From Erodium maritimum (taxonomy: Eukaryota; Streptophyta; Magnoliopsida; Geraniales; Geraniaceae): a stretch of 64,000 nucleotides of DNA. The stretch covers positions 35,145,932 to 35,209,931 of the forward strand of contig OY997596.1 in NCBI GenBank assembly GCA_963921825.1, in the 5' to 3' direction. The translations under genes and the position numbers were made by a program. This document shows, one piece after another, positions 34,156-46,064 of the stretch (position 1 is the stretch's first letter; each line of letters starts with the position of its first letter). Under the pieces are notes generated by a model that did no database searches, had not been told where the DNA came from, and worked only from the letters and a program-made list of their open reading frames with translations.

Positions 34156-35584
34156 CTGATAACTTTCCCTAGTCAAGGCCGATATCCGGCTACTTTTCCC
34201 TACCTCTTGAAGCGTGTCAAATCCGATGCTCGCGCTCCGGCAATGCTCCAGATTACCCGCTTAGCCTCCTCTTTCCACGGTCGGCGACACGGTCTACAAT
34301 GATCACAGTTAACACACTTTTTAAATAAGCAGGTGAAACCCGAATTTAATGAACTTAACGCTCAAACGCAACCCCGAAAATGCCGAGCACTCCCAAACTT
34401 TCCGATTACTCAACATTGTCAACAAAGGGTCCGGAAAAGTCCGATTCGCCCGGCTCGGCAAATATGCCCGGGATCGGTAAACGCCCTTCCGGGTCTCCGA
34501 AAATTCCCATTTTCATTTCTACGATCATAACATAATTCGCGTGTTCCAACGCAATCGACGGAACTAAATTCCGACGTCTGAGCGATTTCATTCGCGTTTA
34601 AAGTTTCTAAACCCGATAATTCCAATTTTCCCAATTTAATTCCATAATTTTATACGGGTTTAAGTTATCGACTCGGGGATCGTCCAAGACCACCTGAACA
34701 CGAAAAACCCGACACCCAAACAGTGGGCCCCACCCGGCCACACCGAAGAACGCTCATTTTCGCCCCAAAATGCTCCTAACGACCTCTAAACCTCAATCGT
34801 TCATCATTTAATCAATTCTAAACGAATACTTAGAAATCAAACACGTCGAAACGAGGAAAATTTGGGTTCTTACCGTAGGCAACGATGAGGGGATGACAAT
34901 AATGCAAGAACAAACCCGATCCAACGGTCGGATCGTCGTCGATCTTCAAAAATCTCACACTCTTTCCTTATTTTCTATCTTCTCCTTCTCTCTCTTCTTT
35001 CTCTCTCTATTTCTCTCTTTTTTTCTGTTTCGGCTGATCATCACTCTCCACCATACCTTTTAACTGTTTTAAAAATCAAAGCATAACCATAATGACCAAA
35101 ATGCCCTCTTCATCATTCACCTTTTTGTTTTAAACCCAAGGGCATAAATGTCCTTTCATGTCCAAACCATCACTTTTATGACAAGTGTCATATGGGTCCC
35201 ACTAGTTTAAAGAAATATCTTGGTAGATATTTTTCAGTCAGATTCGCGAAATTCGGCCGTTTCGGACTCCGTACGGGCCCATTTTCCAAGGATTTATGAA
35301 ATTTCGCGTGCTACAAGGAAACTGTCCAACTAAGACCACTGTAACGACGACTAAGCTTTTTGGATCCAAATCGGGCCTCGAACGGACCAAACTTTTCCCG
35401 AACTGGTCAAAAAGTTTCCCCGAGTCACCCAGAACTCACTTTAGTCGATATCGGGGTCAACTTAAGTCAGATATGACCCTCAGGGTCAATTTTAGGTTCA
35501 TTTAGGTGTTTGTCCCAAAATTTTAAATTTTTCCGTTTTTCCGCCGATTGACCGGCGTTGACCAGGAGCGGTCCTTACAAGTCC

Positions 35585-35772
35585 ACATGGCACCATGCTA
35601 TTACAATTATGCCCTTTTTTGTGTGAGAAAAGATGAAAGTGACGTGTATTTGGGTAGAATTTGGGTGATGATGTGGCATCATGGTGAATGTTGGATCTTA
35701 ATTAGGTGTGTGTGGCTTGGATTTGTTCACATAGTGTTTACGATAAAAGGAGTTTCTAGACGATTTGTCCTC
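35585..35772 (-). repeat. Outer part of the right inverted repeat of MULE-like element 1
   Basis: Contains ggcttggatttgttcac, matching gtgaaccaatccaagcc of the left arm in reverse complement. It ends at the ACTTTATAAT duplication. Confidence 0.68.
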
Positions 35773-36060
35773 ACTTTATAATTGCATCATATGCAATAGA
35801 GAAAAAATGTTTATCTTTGAACTACAAGTCTCCTAGTAGTTAGGTCGTTCCTTGTAAACGAATTTTTTTATTCCAAACTACAGTACCCTGATAGTCATGT
35901 CGTTCCTCGTAAACGAATATCAATTTTGTTCATCTATTTCAATGGAAAAGCCTTTAATAAAATATCATATATTTTATCAATTAAAACTCAACAATTTTAA
36001 AATTATAAATTTTATGTCATTAAAACAGTTATAATAGCAATTATAATTATATCATATATG
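35773..36060. repeat. Degenerate tandem repeat, right part
   Basis: Continues the array at 17800-18505, with tgcatcatatgcaatagag, then tttatctttgaactacaag and two gtcgttcctcgtaaacga-like words. It fades into AT-rich DNA with no gene seen. Confidence 0.75.
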
Positions 36061-36211
36061 ATCGTTAATAATAAAATCGATCATTACCCGGTCAACTAAC
36101 TTAAATCACCCCAAATCACCGATGTATAAACATATCATTCAAATATGTATATACAAATATATTTATGCATGTAATGACACAAAAAATCACATTATTTCAT
36201 ATATATATATA

Positions 36212-36480
36212 AGGGAGCTTTCAGGTACAACACAATCTTTAAATACGAAATACGACTTAATCCTAACTTTGGAATCGCATATTGCCCAAGGGCTGCGATT
36301 TTTGCGTGGCTGATTTTTTTTTCACCAAGTTTCTTATTTTGATCTTTCCCGCTTCGTTTCAACTCCGATTTAATTTTTTTCTTGCCCCAAAAACTTTCTT
36401 TTTTCAAGATCTATCTATCAAGTAGCATATTGAATATGTTTTGAAGCAAAAAAAAAACATGTACAAGCAAAAACACAAAT
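36212..36480 (+). repeat. Left inverted repeat of MULE-like element 2
   Basis: Pairs in reverse complement with 59440-59690. Shared landmarks are tttcaccaagtttcttattt, cgtttcaactccgattta and caagatctatctatcaa. Confidence 0.8.
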
Positions 36481-36711
36481 CGTTAATCGTGCACTAATGT
36501 ATGTTCTTGCAACTGCATTTGTATGAATAAGCTAATCTTAATGTATGTGTAAGCTAATCTTAATTTATTAGCTTACACGTACAAAACATACATACACATA
36601 AAAATGAAAAAAGTAAGAACATACATTAAATTTAGCGTATACATACAACTGAAAACACATGCATTAAGATTGGCTTAAACATACAAATGAAAATGCAATG
36701 AACATACATTT
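36481..36711. other. AT-rich interior of MULE-like element 2
   Basis: About 230 bases rich in variants of gtatgttcttgca, taagctaatcttaat and aaacatacat on both strands. No gene is seen; it lies between the inverted repeat and the Copia LTR. Confidence 0.5.
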
Positions 36712-37011
36712 TGTTGTGAATTATGTGTGTGGCCACCACAAAAACACATGCCTTTGTACTATTGGACCACTATGTGGTCCAATTACTTTCCATGAGTATT
36801 GCCTATAAATAGGCATGGCTCATTCATTATGTGCCTAATACAAAATTGCTCTCCCTTTTACGTATCCTTATGTTTGTTCTATTTTGTCCATACCATGTTA
36901 TCACCTTGATTCTTCAAGACCAACTTCATCATCTAAAGAAAATGATTAGAAACAACTATCAAACAAGATCAGCTAAGTACAATTGTGTCTGTATATATTA
37001 TTTTCACAACA
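36712..37011 (+). mobile_element. Left LTR of the rearranged Copia
   Basis: TGTTGTGAATTATG to ...TTCACAACA, about 300 bases. The last 270 are nearly the same as 53990-54252. The LTR end is followed in both copies by a ttatcagcacgaagagc primer-like site. Confidence 0.8.
36804..36811 (+). promoter_or_regulatory. TATA box in the Copia LTR
   Basis: TATAAATA inside the palindrome cctataaatagg, about 200 bases before the LTR end, as expected for an LTR promoter. The matching copy is at 54045-54052. Confidence 0.65.
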
Positions 37012-37379
37012 CGTTATCAGCACGAAGAGCTTTGTTCGATCGTTCAGGTATAAAGTTTCATATTATCATAAATTTGATTTGTTGATATTATTTATTAACG
37101 ATACTCGTGAAATATATTTGTGTTCGTTTCATACTTATTTGGATCTGGTTTTATGCCCTATAAGTATGCTCTGTGATCGCCAAATAATATTTTGGATCTT
37201 TCACATCAGAAAAATATGCCAGTATCAAAATCTCCTTACATATTAAGTTTCGTTATACAGGTTTGTTTTACTAACGTTATTTGTAAAGAGGTCTTGTATC
37301 GAAACTGAATCATTTGAGACTAGAAGCTCCAAATGAAAATTATAGACCGAATCTTGATATGTGCATGAACGGTCAAATG

Positions 37380-37800
37380 AAAAATCACATGGTCGAAGCC
37401 TGATACTTGATTTTATGGAAAAATAATAAATTACAAGCCGAGGGTTTGGTACTTTAATTTTTACGGCCAAATGATAAATTACATGCCAATAGCTTGATAT
37501 TTCCCTTTTACGGCCAAATGATAAATCACAGGGCTGAAGCCTGATGCTTGCCTATACGGCCAAACGATAAATCACAAGCTTGAAGCTTGATACCTGCATT
37601 TACGATCATATGAAAAATCACAAGCCTGAAGCTTGGTACTTGTATTTAAGACCGATTGACAAACCACAGCCCCGAAGCCTGTAAAATGTATGTAAAGAAA
37701 GAATATAGACCACAAGCCTAAACCTGTAACTTGTATTAAAAGTCACAAGACGAAACCACAGGCCTGAAGCTTGTAACTTGTGTTTGTGGCCTGGAGCCTA
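37380..37800 (+). repeat. Leader tandem repeat, about 58-base unit
   Basis: Six to seven decayed units of tacggccaaatgataaatca plus caagcctgaagcttgatact. The last two units are present again at 56942-57070. Confidence 0.8.
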
Positions 37801-37829
37801 CAATTTTATATGCAATTAATTATTTTATT

Positions 37830-38045
37830 CTGTCTACCCCACGAGCTCGCTCGTTGTGCGGTTATAAATATATTTAATTTATGCATTTATTATGTTTACC
37901 CCATGAGTTCGCTCGTTGTGTGGTTATATATATACTTAATTTATTATACCCCGCGAATTCGCTCGTTGTGCGGTTATACCTATATTTAATTACTGCGCTT
38001 ATTATGTTTACCCCATGAGTTCGCTCATTGTGTGGTTTTATATAT
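37830..38045 (+). repeat. Leader tandem repeat, about 65-base unit
   Basis: Four units of taccccatgagttcgctcgt plus tgtgcggttatata with an AT-rich spacer. The second copy, at 57110-57202 and 58801-58920, is split by MULE-like element 3. Confidence 0.88.
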
Positions 38046-38159
38046 CTAATTGTGTTGACTTAAATGTTGTATATTTTTAACCCAAAGTTTACAAATATTG
38101 AGGTACTTTGGGCATGAAGTTCCAAAATTGTTAAAAATATGTTTAGTGGGTCAATCGTT

Positions 38160-38450
38160 CAAGTGGAATAGATATCTGCACCATTTCTAAATGTTGTATG
38201 ACCAGAAGTTCATACAGGCTTAAAATTTCACGGAATTTGAGATAAGATCAATGCACCATTCGTTCAAGTGAAAACTTATGTGTGCACCACTGTTAAAGGT
38301 TGTATGGCCGGAAGTTCATACGAAGTTAAAATTTCATAGAATTTGAATGTATTGAACCATTCTTTTAATGAGGATTTGATATGTGCAATATTGTCAAATG
38401 TCGTATGGCCAGAAGTTCATACCGACTTAAATTTCACATAACTTGAGATT
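38160..38450 (+). repeat. Leader tandem repeat, about 115-base unit
   Basis: Three units of gtatggccggaagttcatac, followed by ttaaaatttcatagaatttg and a caccattcgttcaagtg word. Copied at 59030-59310. Confidence 0.88.
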
Positions 38451-38639
38451 CTGATTAAAGGTGCAGTCTTATCATTTATGTTATTTATACTACCCGTTCA
38501 TATAAACATGATAGATCTTTTCTAAGATATATTATTTCCAAACATCGCCATATTATTTTGACTATAAAGAATTATATTTATTCATATATCCCACATGCTC
38601 CAACAGTATTAATATCGGGGAATACGAACTTATACGTTC

Positions 38640-41519
38640 GAAGTTAATTTCTTGTATACTCATTGCCGAAATAATGAGTTATTACTGAAAAACCATCAAA
38701 CTCGCCATGTTAGCAGTATACCATTCCCAGAAGTGAATGGGATAAATTATGATGGTAATTCTATACTTGGGACATATCGAGACCTCGATCATTCTTGCAT
38801 GCATTATAAATTTCGATCTCGAAATCCCAGCCGAAGTGGGACAAATGCGAAATGCACAAAGAAAGTTACTTATATAATTGAACTCCCGAAAGCGATGAAA
38901 GTATATGTTATATATGAGACGGGAGAGATCATTGGTCGATTACATGTTGTATGACCAAATGTTTAGATGACTTTACATCAAGCATCAAACAAGGGCAAAA
39001 GAAAAGGGTGATAGAGATAAAGTCTGATTGATGACCTAGATCCGGAAGATCTAAATGAATTGAATGTCTCAGACGACTCTATATAACGATGTAGCCGATA
39101 TGATCATGATTCATTTCGGCAATTATATATGAATCCCTGAAGCGATCTATTCATGTGCGAAAATGAAAATGACATGTGTATCACTGCAATTAAGGGCTTC
39201 GGAAGAGCTACCATGTCATTGATATTGACAATGAAGTTAAGCATTAATGCTCTATATGAAAGTAGATCCTGAAGCATCTACCCAGTGTTAACGACATACT
39301 TGCCATGTTGAGACTACAAATGAGACTGAGTTTCTCTGTATCACCAGAAGTGATAAATATGGTGAAAGCATGTACTTGAGAAAAAATTTATAGGCTCTAT
39401 CATCAGGTTTGTATTATACAACCATAAGAGCAATTGAAACCTACGCGAATATGAACCAGAAGTTCATTAGTCTAGATATTTTGATGCTTTGACATCATCG
39501 TCTTGGTCATCCTAGATCAACGATTATGCGTAGGATTCATGTGGACATTCATTGAAGGGCCAGAATATCCTAATGTCCAATGAGATATCATGTACAGCCT
39601 GTTCACAAGGGAAATTAATGGTCCAACCATCTAAAGACAATTTTAGTACGGAATTTTAATTACTCAAGTACATAATTCATGAGGATATATATGACCATAC
39701 TTATTTTATAAGAGACGCATCCAGAAGATGGTCTTATGGTATCTTGATACTTGTTTTATAAGAGACGCATCCAGAAGATGTCTTATCGTGTAACATTGCA
39801 TTTGCTAAGTTGTTGACACGCTTTATAAAATCGATCTCCTTGACAATGCTGGTATCTTGAGTCCTTGAAGGACAAGATGTTCATTGCATGATCTTTTAGT
39901 TTCATTTTGATGAGACGACATCTTTCACCTTGAAGTGAAGAGAAAAGGCCTCTCGAAGTAAGGCGTGAAATGTTCTTGGAAAATTATTTCTATCTTATCA
40001 TATGTACCTGAAGTACATAAGCTCGCACATTTGAAAATGTTGTAGACCAAATGCTAGACACATTAATAAAAATAATCGGACCATGCCTAGATACCTGCAA
40101 AGATTTAAAAGCTTTGTGAAATCGGGGAATGTCACCTCTTGTACACTCAAGAAGCGTGAGAGGCTACTTGGATCAAAGAATATTGATTAAAGAAAGAAAG
40201 AATCAAGCAAATCATGAATGAGCATGATTCTCAAAGTTTATAAGAATATAAGTTCCAAAAAAAACGTTAGTTCCAGAAGAACTATCAGAGGTGGTTCCAA
40301 AAGAACCACAAGAGGCGATTACATGAGAACTAATCGGCCCGGAAGTGCCGAAAGACTCTAATGCTCCAAAAGAGTTGCAAGAGAAAAGAAATGAGGATAT
40401 TTATATGAATTACTCACACATAAAAGAAATCATGGAACCGAAAATCGGTTCCATTGATAAAGGCATTACTATTACCATGATTGAAATGGTAGATGATTCT
40501 GACATTGAACCACGTGGTGTTGACTAATGTCATTTAAAGACATGTTTGTCCAATACGAGAAAATGACATTCAAGAAGAATTGACTTATTGGCATAATGTC
40601 CAATGTTCAAAATCATGATCAAAACATCGAAGGATGTTTTCCCAACTGGGTATAGATGAATGAGAAAACAAAGATGCTGAATATAAAGCAGACCTTATAA
40701 AGGTATTTTTCTCAAATGACTTGAAGTCAATTTTTGATAAAGTTATGTTATGTGATAACCATGGTATATTAGATATATGTACCCACTGTTAATGGTACTT
40801 TTAAGTGCCGACATTTTAAAAGTCCCCGAAGGACCTACATTGCCTGAACCATTACAGTTTTCCTGAAGCATTGTAGTTTGCCTGAAGCAAAACTCATGCA
40901 TTGCCTGAAGCAAAACCCATGCATTGCCTGAAACATTGCAACTTGCCTAAAGCAAATCCCTTGAAAATTTAAATTGCCAGAAGCAATGCCATTCCCCAAA
41001 AGATTTATAGTTATCTAGAGAAATGAATCTCTGAAGGGTTTGATTTGCATGAGGTAATGAGACATGGTATGAGAAACCATGTACTCAGTAAGCAGCGTGG
41101 GTCGATAATATATGGACTCCTGAAGAGGTCCTTGAAACTGCAGTATGTCTAAAGAAATACTTTCAAATGAAAGCTTTGATGATTAAGTATTGTCTCGGCC
41201 TGAAGATCGAACATATTGTCAAATGGATCCATAAATATGCATATGTTAAGAAACGCCTAAAGCGTGTTCTACTTGATATTCAAACGATCGATCAATATTT
41301 AGATCCTAAAGAGGATCTCATTTGTCTCAAAGAAATGAAAAAATATTTGGTTCTGAAGTACCATTTAAATTTGAGATATTATAATGTACAAGGCCTGATA
41401 CAAAAATTCGAAGTAAATTTGAGCTCAGAAACTACTTATCGGTTTTGAGAAAGAAGTAGATCTGCAAAGCGCGTCCCGAGACAGTTATAATTTGGGAAGA
41501 CAGTTTTTCAGTTGCAACT
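38640..41519 (+). mobile_element. Decayed coding stretch of the rearranged Copia (fossil)
   Basis: Short open pieces only. Near 39480-39640 the translation resembles a Copia pre-integrase block (RLGHPRSTIMRRI and SCTACSQGKLMVQPSK-like). Around 40270-40380 it is Pro/Glu-rich (VPEE, VPKEP, GPEVPK, APKEL), as in the linker between integrase and RT of some Copia elements. About 40830-41000 repeats a cctgaagcaaaac word. Confidence 0.6.
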
Positions 41520-42119
41520 TGTCACGCCCCAATTTCAGTAAACCGAACTCGGGACGCGAACGTTTTAAAAACAATAAAACAATGACACCTGTTTTGGATA
41601 AACACTTTAAAATCTCCATTTAATTAATCAAAATAATAATTACAACTTAAAACACGTCCCAACAAGTGGACCCAAAACATGGTATCCGTCGCTAGACTCA
41701 AAACACCCAGAAACCCGCTTCAAGCTCCTCAAGCTTCAGACGCTTACCTAGTCCAGCCTACGAACGGTACCTGTAGGAAAAGCAGCTAGGGGTGAGCGTT
41801 CGCTCACCACCGCGGATAACAGACTGACTACGGCATAAACAGCAGACAAAGCCGGTAACACCAAAAATAAAGCCAACACCGGGGAACACTGTCCCCAACC
41901 CAAGTACTCTGACTGAACAAACACCCACAGTTACCTTCCTTGACCAACTCAACACTCTGACATGCAAGTAGACTCGACACAACGATCACGACCTCTTCCA
42001 AGGACTCAAAAGAAACTACGCAACACCAAACAAGATCACAAAGGATCGCACACCAAAAAAGATCACAAAGGATCGCAAACCAGCTGTTCAGTAACCAATT
42101 CTGCCTCTCGCCCTTTTCG

Positions 42120-42340
42120 ATCCCAGTCGGTCAAGGCGGTCGACCTGTCTTACAACTTCTCTGTCCCTCGCTCTTTCCAACACAAAGTCGGTCCAGACAG
42201 TCGACCTGTCTTACAACTTCTCTGTCCCTCGCTCTTTCCAACACAAAGTCGGTCCAGGCAGTCGACCTGTCTTACAACTTCTCTGCCCCTCGCTCTTTCC
42301 GATCCCAGTCGGTCCAGGCAGTCGACCTGTCTCAGTAACC
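42120..42340 (-). repeat. 62-base tandem array in the solo LTR
   Basis: Four units of cgacctgtcttacaacttct, ctgtccctcgctctttcc and aacacaaagtcggtccag. An open frame of about 211 codons across 41962-42597 owes its length to this array. Confidence 0.88.
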
Positions 42341-42404
42341 TCTCTCACTCAGGTAACCACAATCACACTCACAAGCAAGTTCAACAAACAACAACAACAC
42401 AAGT

Positions 42405-42780
42405 TCAGCACTCCACAGACACTCATGGCCACCCAAGACACACCAACAATAAAGACACGGACTCAACAGCCCCACAGGCACTCACGGCCTCCCAAGATAC
42501 ACCAACAGTAACCCCGGACTCAACAGTCCCACAGGCACTCACGGCCTCCCAAGATACACCAACAGTAATACACGCTCGCAACTTACCGAGACTCTAACTC
42601 GGTCAGGCCAGCCAAAGACACCAACCTTAGTACACGGGCTCTCATGGCCACCCAGACACAAATAATAACACAGGCTCTCATGGCCACCCAAGACTCAACA
42701 ATAATAGCACAGGCTCTCAAGGCCACCCAAACACAAATAATAATACGGGCTCTCATGGCCACCCAAGACACTAGATAAAC
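42405..42780 (-). repeat. LTR minisatellite, variable units
   Basis: Seven or eight units built on ctcatggccacccaagacac or ctcacggcctcccaagatac, the reverse counterpart of the family minisatellite. Confidence 0.85.
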
Positions 42781-44360
42781 AATCAACCTCCGGCTTAACC
42801 AAAGCCTCCAACAATCGTAATATCAATAAGTTCACAAACAACCTCCGGGCATGGTCATATGCCTCCAGTAATTCTAATAACGCTAAGTTCTCTGCTCCTA
42901 CGACACTACTAAGTGTCACATACTTTTCTCATAAACGCTACAATCCCGTATCATGCATTTCTAATATTCAATAACCTATTCAACCCACGACACCCCGGTG
43001 TCACATGCAATTCTACTGTTAACTTTCCCTAGTCAGGGCCGAGATCCGGATACTTTTCCCTACCTCGTAAACAACTCCAAAAGCGCTCCACTAAAACCCG
43101 AGGTGATCCCAGTCACTCGCCGAGCTTCCCTTTACCTCGGTCCGTAGCACGATCTAAAAGAACACAAATTCAAAGCACTTTTAAACTAGTAGGAATAACC
43201 CGAAAATCAATAAACTTAACGTCCAAACGTAACCCCGACAATGTCGACCCCTCCCAAACTTCCCAATTACTCGACATTGTCAATAGAGGACCCGCAAAGG
43301 CCCGATTCGCCCGACATGGCGAATCTGCCCGGGTTTTGTAAATTGCTTTCTGGGGCTCCCCTTCGCTCGAAGCCGGACTCTAAATTTAACACGAAGCCAC
43401 AAATTAATAACGGTTCTGCCGTTAAGTTAAAGGTTACGATTAGTCCAGTTTAAATCCGATAGTTGTCTTTTACATTCGAGCGGGATAGAAGTGGGATTAC
43501 GACGGATCGGGTTCGAGCAACCGCGCACCGAACTCAGATTGATCCAAAACCCGTTAAAACCAATTTTAACTCAAAACCGTCCTTGAAACTCCTTTGCTTT
43601 ATCTAATTCCGAATTTGATTTTAAAACAGAACGATTCTTTCCTGTTCTTTTCCAAACTCAATATTTAGGTCCAAACCTTTCTAAATCCGATCTGATTTCG
43701 TTTTCCCTTTTCGATTTAACTTAACTCAAGTTTCATTTTAACGACAGACTTTCGTTTTAAAACCCATTTAATTTAACCCGATCTAGTTTTAACAATAACA
43801 ATTTTACGTCCGAAATACAAAGATCGAACTTTTGTTTCAAATCTGATTCTCATTTTAAAACTCAACTTAAATCCTTTTCCACATTTAATCAGATCTGAAT
43901 TTGTTTGGAAACATAATAACAACATCTTAAATTCTTGTTCTTCTTTACATTTCATATTAAAACCCTTTCCAATAATCCTTTAAACAAGACTGAAATCACG
44001 CTTTGTTCTGTTCCTTTCCATTTCCGAAGTTCTATTCCGTCCTAACTAGATCCAGAACAGAAAACGTTATATCATCGACCAGATCTGAACAAACTCGGGA
44101 AAGGAAAACAAAGAAGAAGGACGAGACCGGATTGGGTCCGGCCGACCACCGGCAATGCCGTTATCGGCCGAGGTTCCACGGGCCGAGAACTCACCGTAAA
44201 GAAACGGTGGCGGGCGGTGGAGAGCGGCGGTGGGAGCGGCTCAGCACGGCGGAACCTGGCGAACAAACACCTCAGATCTGGATGGAAGCGATGGTCCCGT
44301 CCTAGATCTCTCGAACTTTCTCGCGAGTTCGTCCCGGCCGGAAATGCACGGCGACGGCGG

Positions 44361-46048
44361 TGTTAGTCTTAGTGCCCGTAGTTCAATCCTAAATGTCCAA
44401 ATGTATAAATCATCGTTAGCAATAAAATTAAAGCGGCTTTATATTACTTATGTGTTGGAGTAATATATCGATGTGTGCTCTGATCTATGCCCACCATGCG
44501 AATAGAACCATAGATCGAGATAGATCACACTCGATGGGTCCCTAGTCAACAAAGCTTCACTAGAAGCGACTAGTATGAAAGATGGCTCTTTATGGCTTAC
44601 GTTCTGTTAGTCATTGGAATGGTATTTCGGAGTCTGATCATAGATATCATGTGGGACATGATATTGGACGACCCGCCCTGAATATGTGCCATAGATTAAG
44701 TCATGAACATATTCAGTGTCGTAGCTTGTCATGTATCCTTAGACCAAGGAGTCTTTGTGATCGCTATGTAGTCAACAACTGAGTTTGACCTGAGCCTAAC
44801 GTTGTCCGTAACAGGGCTTCCATAACGGCCAGGATTGGCTTGGGGACGGGCTACATGAGTGACACGAAAGACGGCTAAGGGATTTATCCCTCATACTGAG
44901 GTATGAGAAAGATATCGGTTCTCGGCCGCTTGATCGAGAGTGACTGAAAGAATAGCATGGCCATGCACATGATACTGGGTATCATATCTTTAGTCATCTC
45001 ACATATCAAGGAATATTGATTGAGAATAATAAGGATGACGGCTCTATGCCTTATCTCAATCAGGATATCGGAGATAAAAGGATAATGACAGGGATGACGG
45101 AAAGGTTAGAATCGACAGGGTCGATTCGTTATGTAGTGTCAGGCAATACTAAAGTCTCGTTAGTTGCCACTTAAATAGGATCAAGTAAAATGGGATTTTA
45201 CGTTGATCTATTGACATGCATAAACCTAAGGGTCACACCAGAGGATGAAACTCATTGACACATTTATGGAGAATGGCCAAAAGGGAGTTGTCTCGGGACA
45301 TGACCAAAACTGGGTTTTGGGTCATGTGCCCGTAAGTGAATAGGACTTTACGGATCGAGACAAGGCTTGGAGTCTTGGGATTGATCGCGTCGGATAATGT
45401 TGGACATTTCCGGTATGGAAGGCATGGAGGCGATGAGCGAATCACGGGACCTCGTTGGAAATGGCCACGGGCCATGTTTCAAGAGGCCCATGAAAGGCCC
45501 ATGCAACCAAGGCCCATGGAACTAATTAATCAAGTCTTGATTAATTAGTACTAAGTAAGCAAGACAAGGATTAAGGTGTTGGTGATTCACCACCTAACCC
45601 AATCTTGTCTTGCCATACTTTGTCCTATTTACACCTTACTTGACACCATACTTGTCCCATGCCTTTAGTTGGACAAGTATGGGTTTTGTTATGTTTAAGT
45701 CATCTTTTTTCAACATAACAAACACTAGACAAGAATAGGAAACACATTTTCTCTCCCTCTTCCATGGCCATTTCGGGTTTGGCTAGTTTCCTCCTCCATT
45801 TTTGTGTTCTTGAGTCCTCAAAGAGAAGAACTACGTGGCTTTGATTCCCATGTGGATACGTAGGCGTCTTGGAGACTCAAGCCAATCATTCGTTACCCGG
45901 TGTTCTTGTTTTGGTAAGAACTAGTGCTGAAATTTTCTCTTGTGAATCCATTCTTTGTTAGTTGTTTCATGGTTTTAATCGTCTCTTGGTTTTCATTGAT
46001 TTTCCGTTGCGAGTTGGTTCATCTCCAACCTTACCTCGAGACCCAACA
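44361..46048 (+). mobile_element. 5' LTR of the young Copia
   Basis: TGTTAGTCTTAGTGCCCG to CTCGAGACCCAACA, 1688 bases. Short open frames inside it are repeated in the other LTR and are not genes. Confidence 0.95.
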
Positions 46049-46049
46049 G

Positions 46050-46063
46050 TGGTATCAGAGCCG
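46050..46063 (+). mobile_element. Primer-binding site of the young Copia
   Basis: TGGTATCAGAGCCG follows the LTR end by one base and is complementary to the 3' end of initiator tRNA-Met. Confidence 0.88.
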
Positions 46064-46064
46064 T

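Larger units (their letters stand above)
31704..35579 (-). mobile_element. 3.9-kb solo Gypsy LTR flanked by AGTCC
   Basis: Starts TGTCACGCCCCAAATTC and ends GCGGTCCTTACA, with AGTCC at 31699-31703 and 35580-35584. There is no internal region. It is the longest family LTR here because it carries four separate tandem arrays. It lies in the right arm of MULE-like element 1. Confidence 0.9.
18506..35772. mobile_element. MULE-like element 1 with two LTR insertions inside
   Basis: The outer ends are inverted copies. The left end reads gagaataaatcaaatagaaacc and the right end, on the minus strand, gaggacaaatcgtctagaaact. Both continue into an atccaagcc word and then into a longer shared block. A 9-10 bp direct repeat, ACTTTATAAT, flanks the element at 18496-18505 and 35773-35782, as Mutator-like elements make. 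Without its insertions (Gypsy B and the solo LTR at 31704) it would be about 1.3 kb. No transposase is seen, so it is non-autonomous. The interior is rich in tttatcaacact words. Confidence 0.78.

Noticed and set aside
36122-36407. Small frames with repeated Tyr/Ile near TA repeats (also 59613-59923)
   Set aside because: They arise from the (TA)n tract and the inverted repeats of MULE-like element 2.
41962-42597. Open frame of about 211 codons, Ser/Arg/Gln-rich
   Set aside because: It crosses two LTR minisatellites and has no domain, no plausible start context and no conservation at matching places of the other LTRs.
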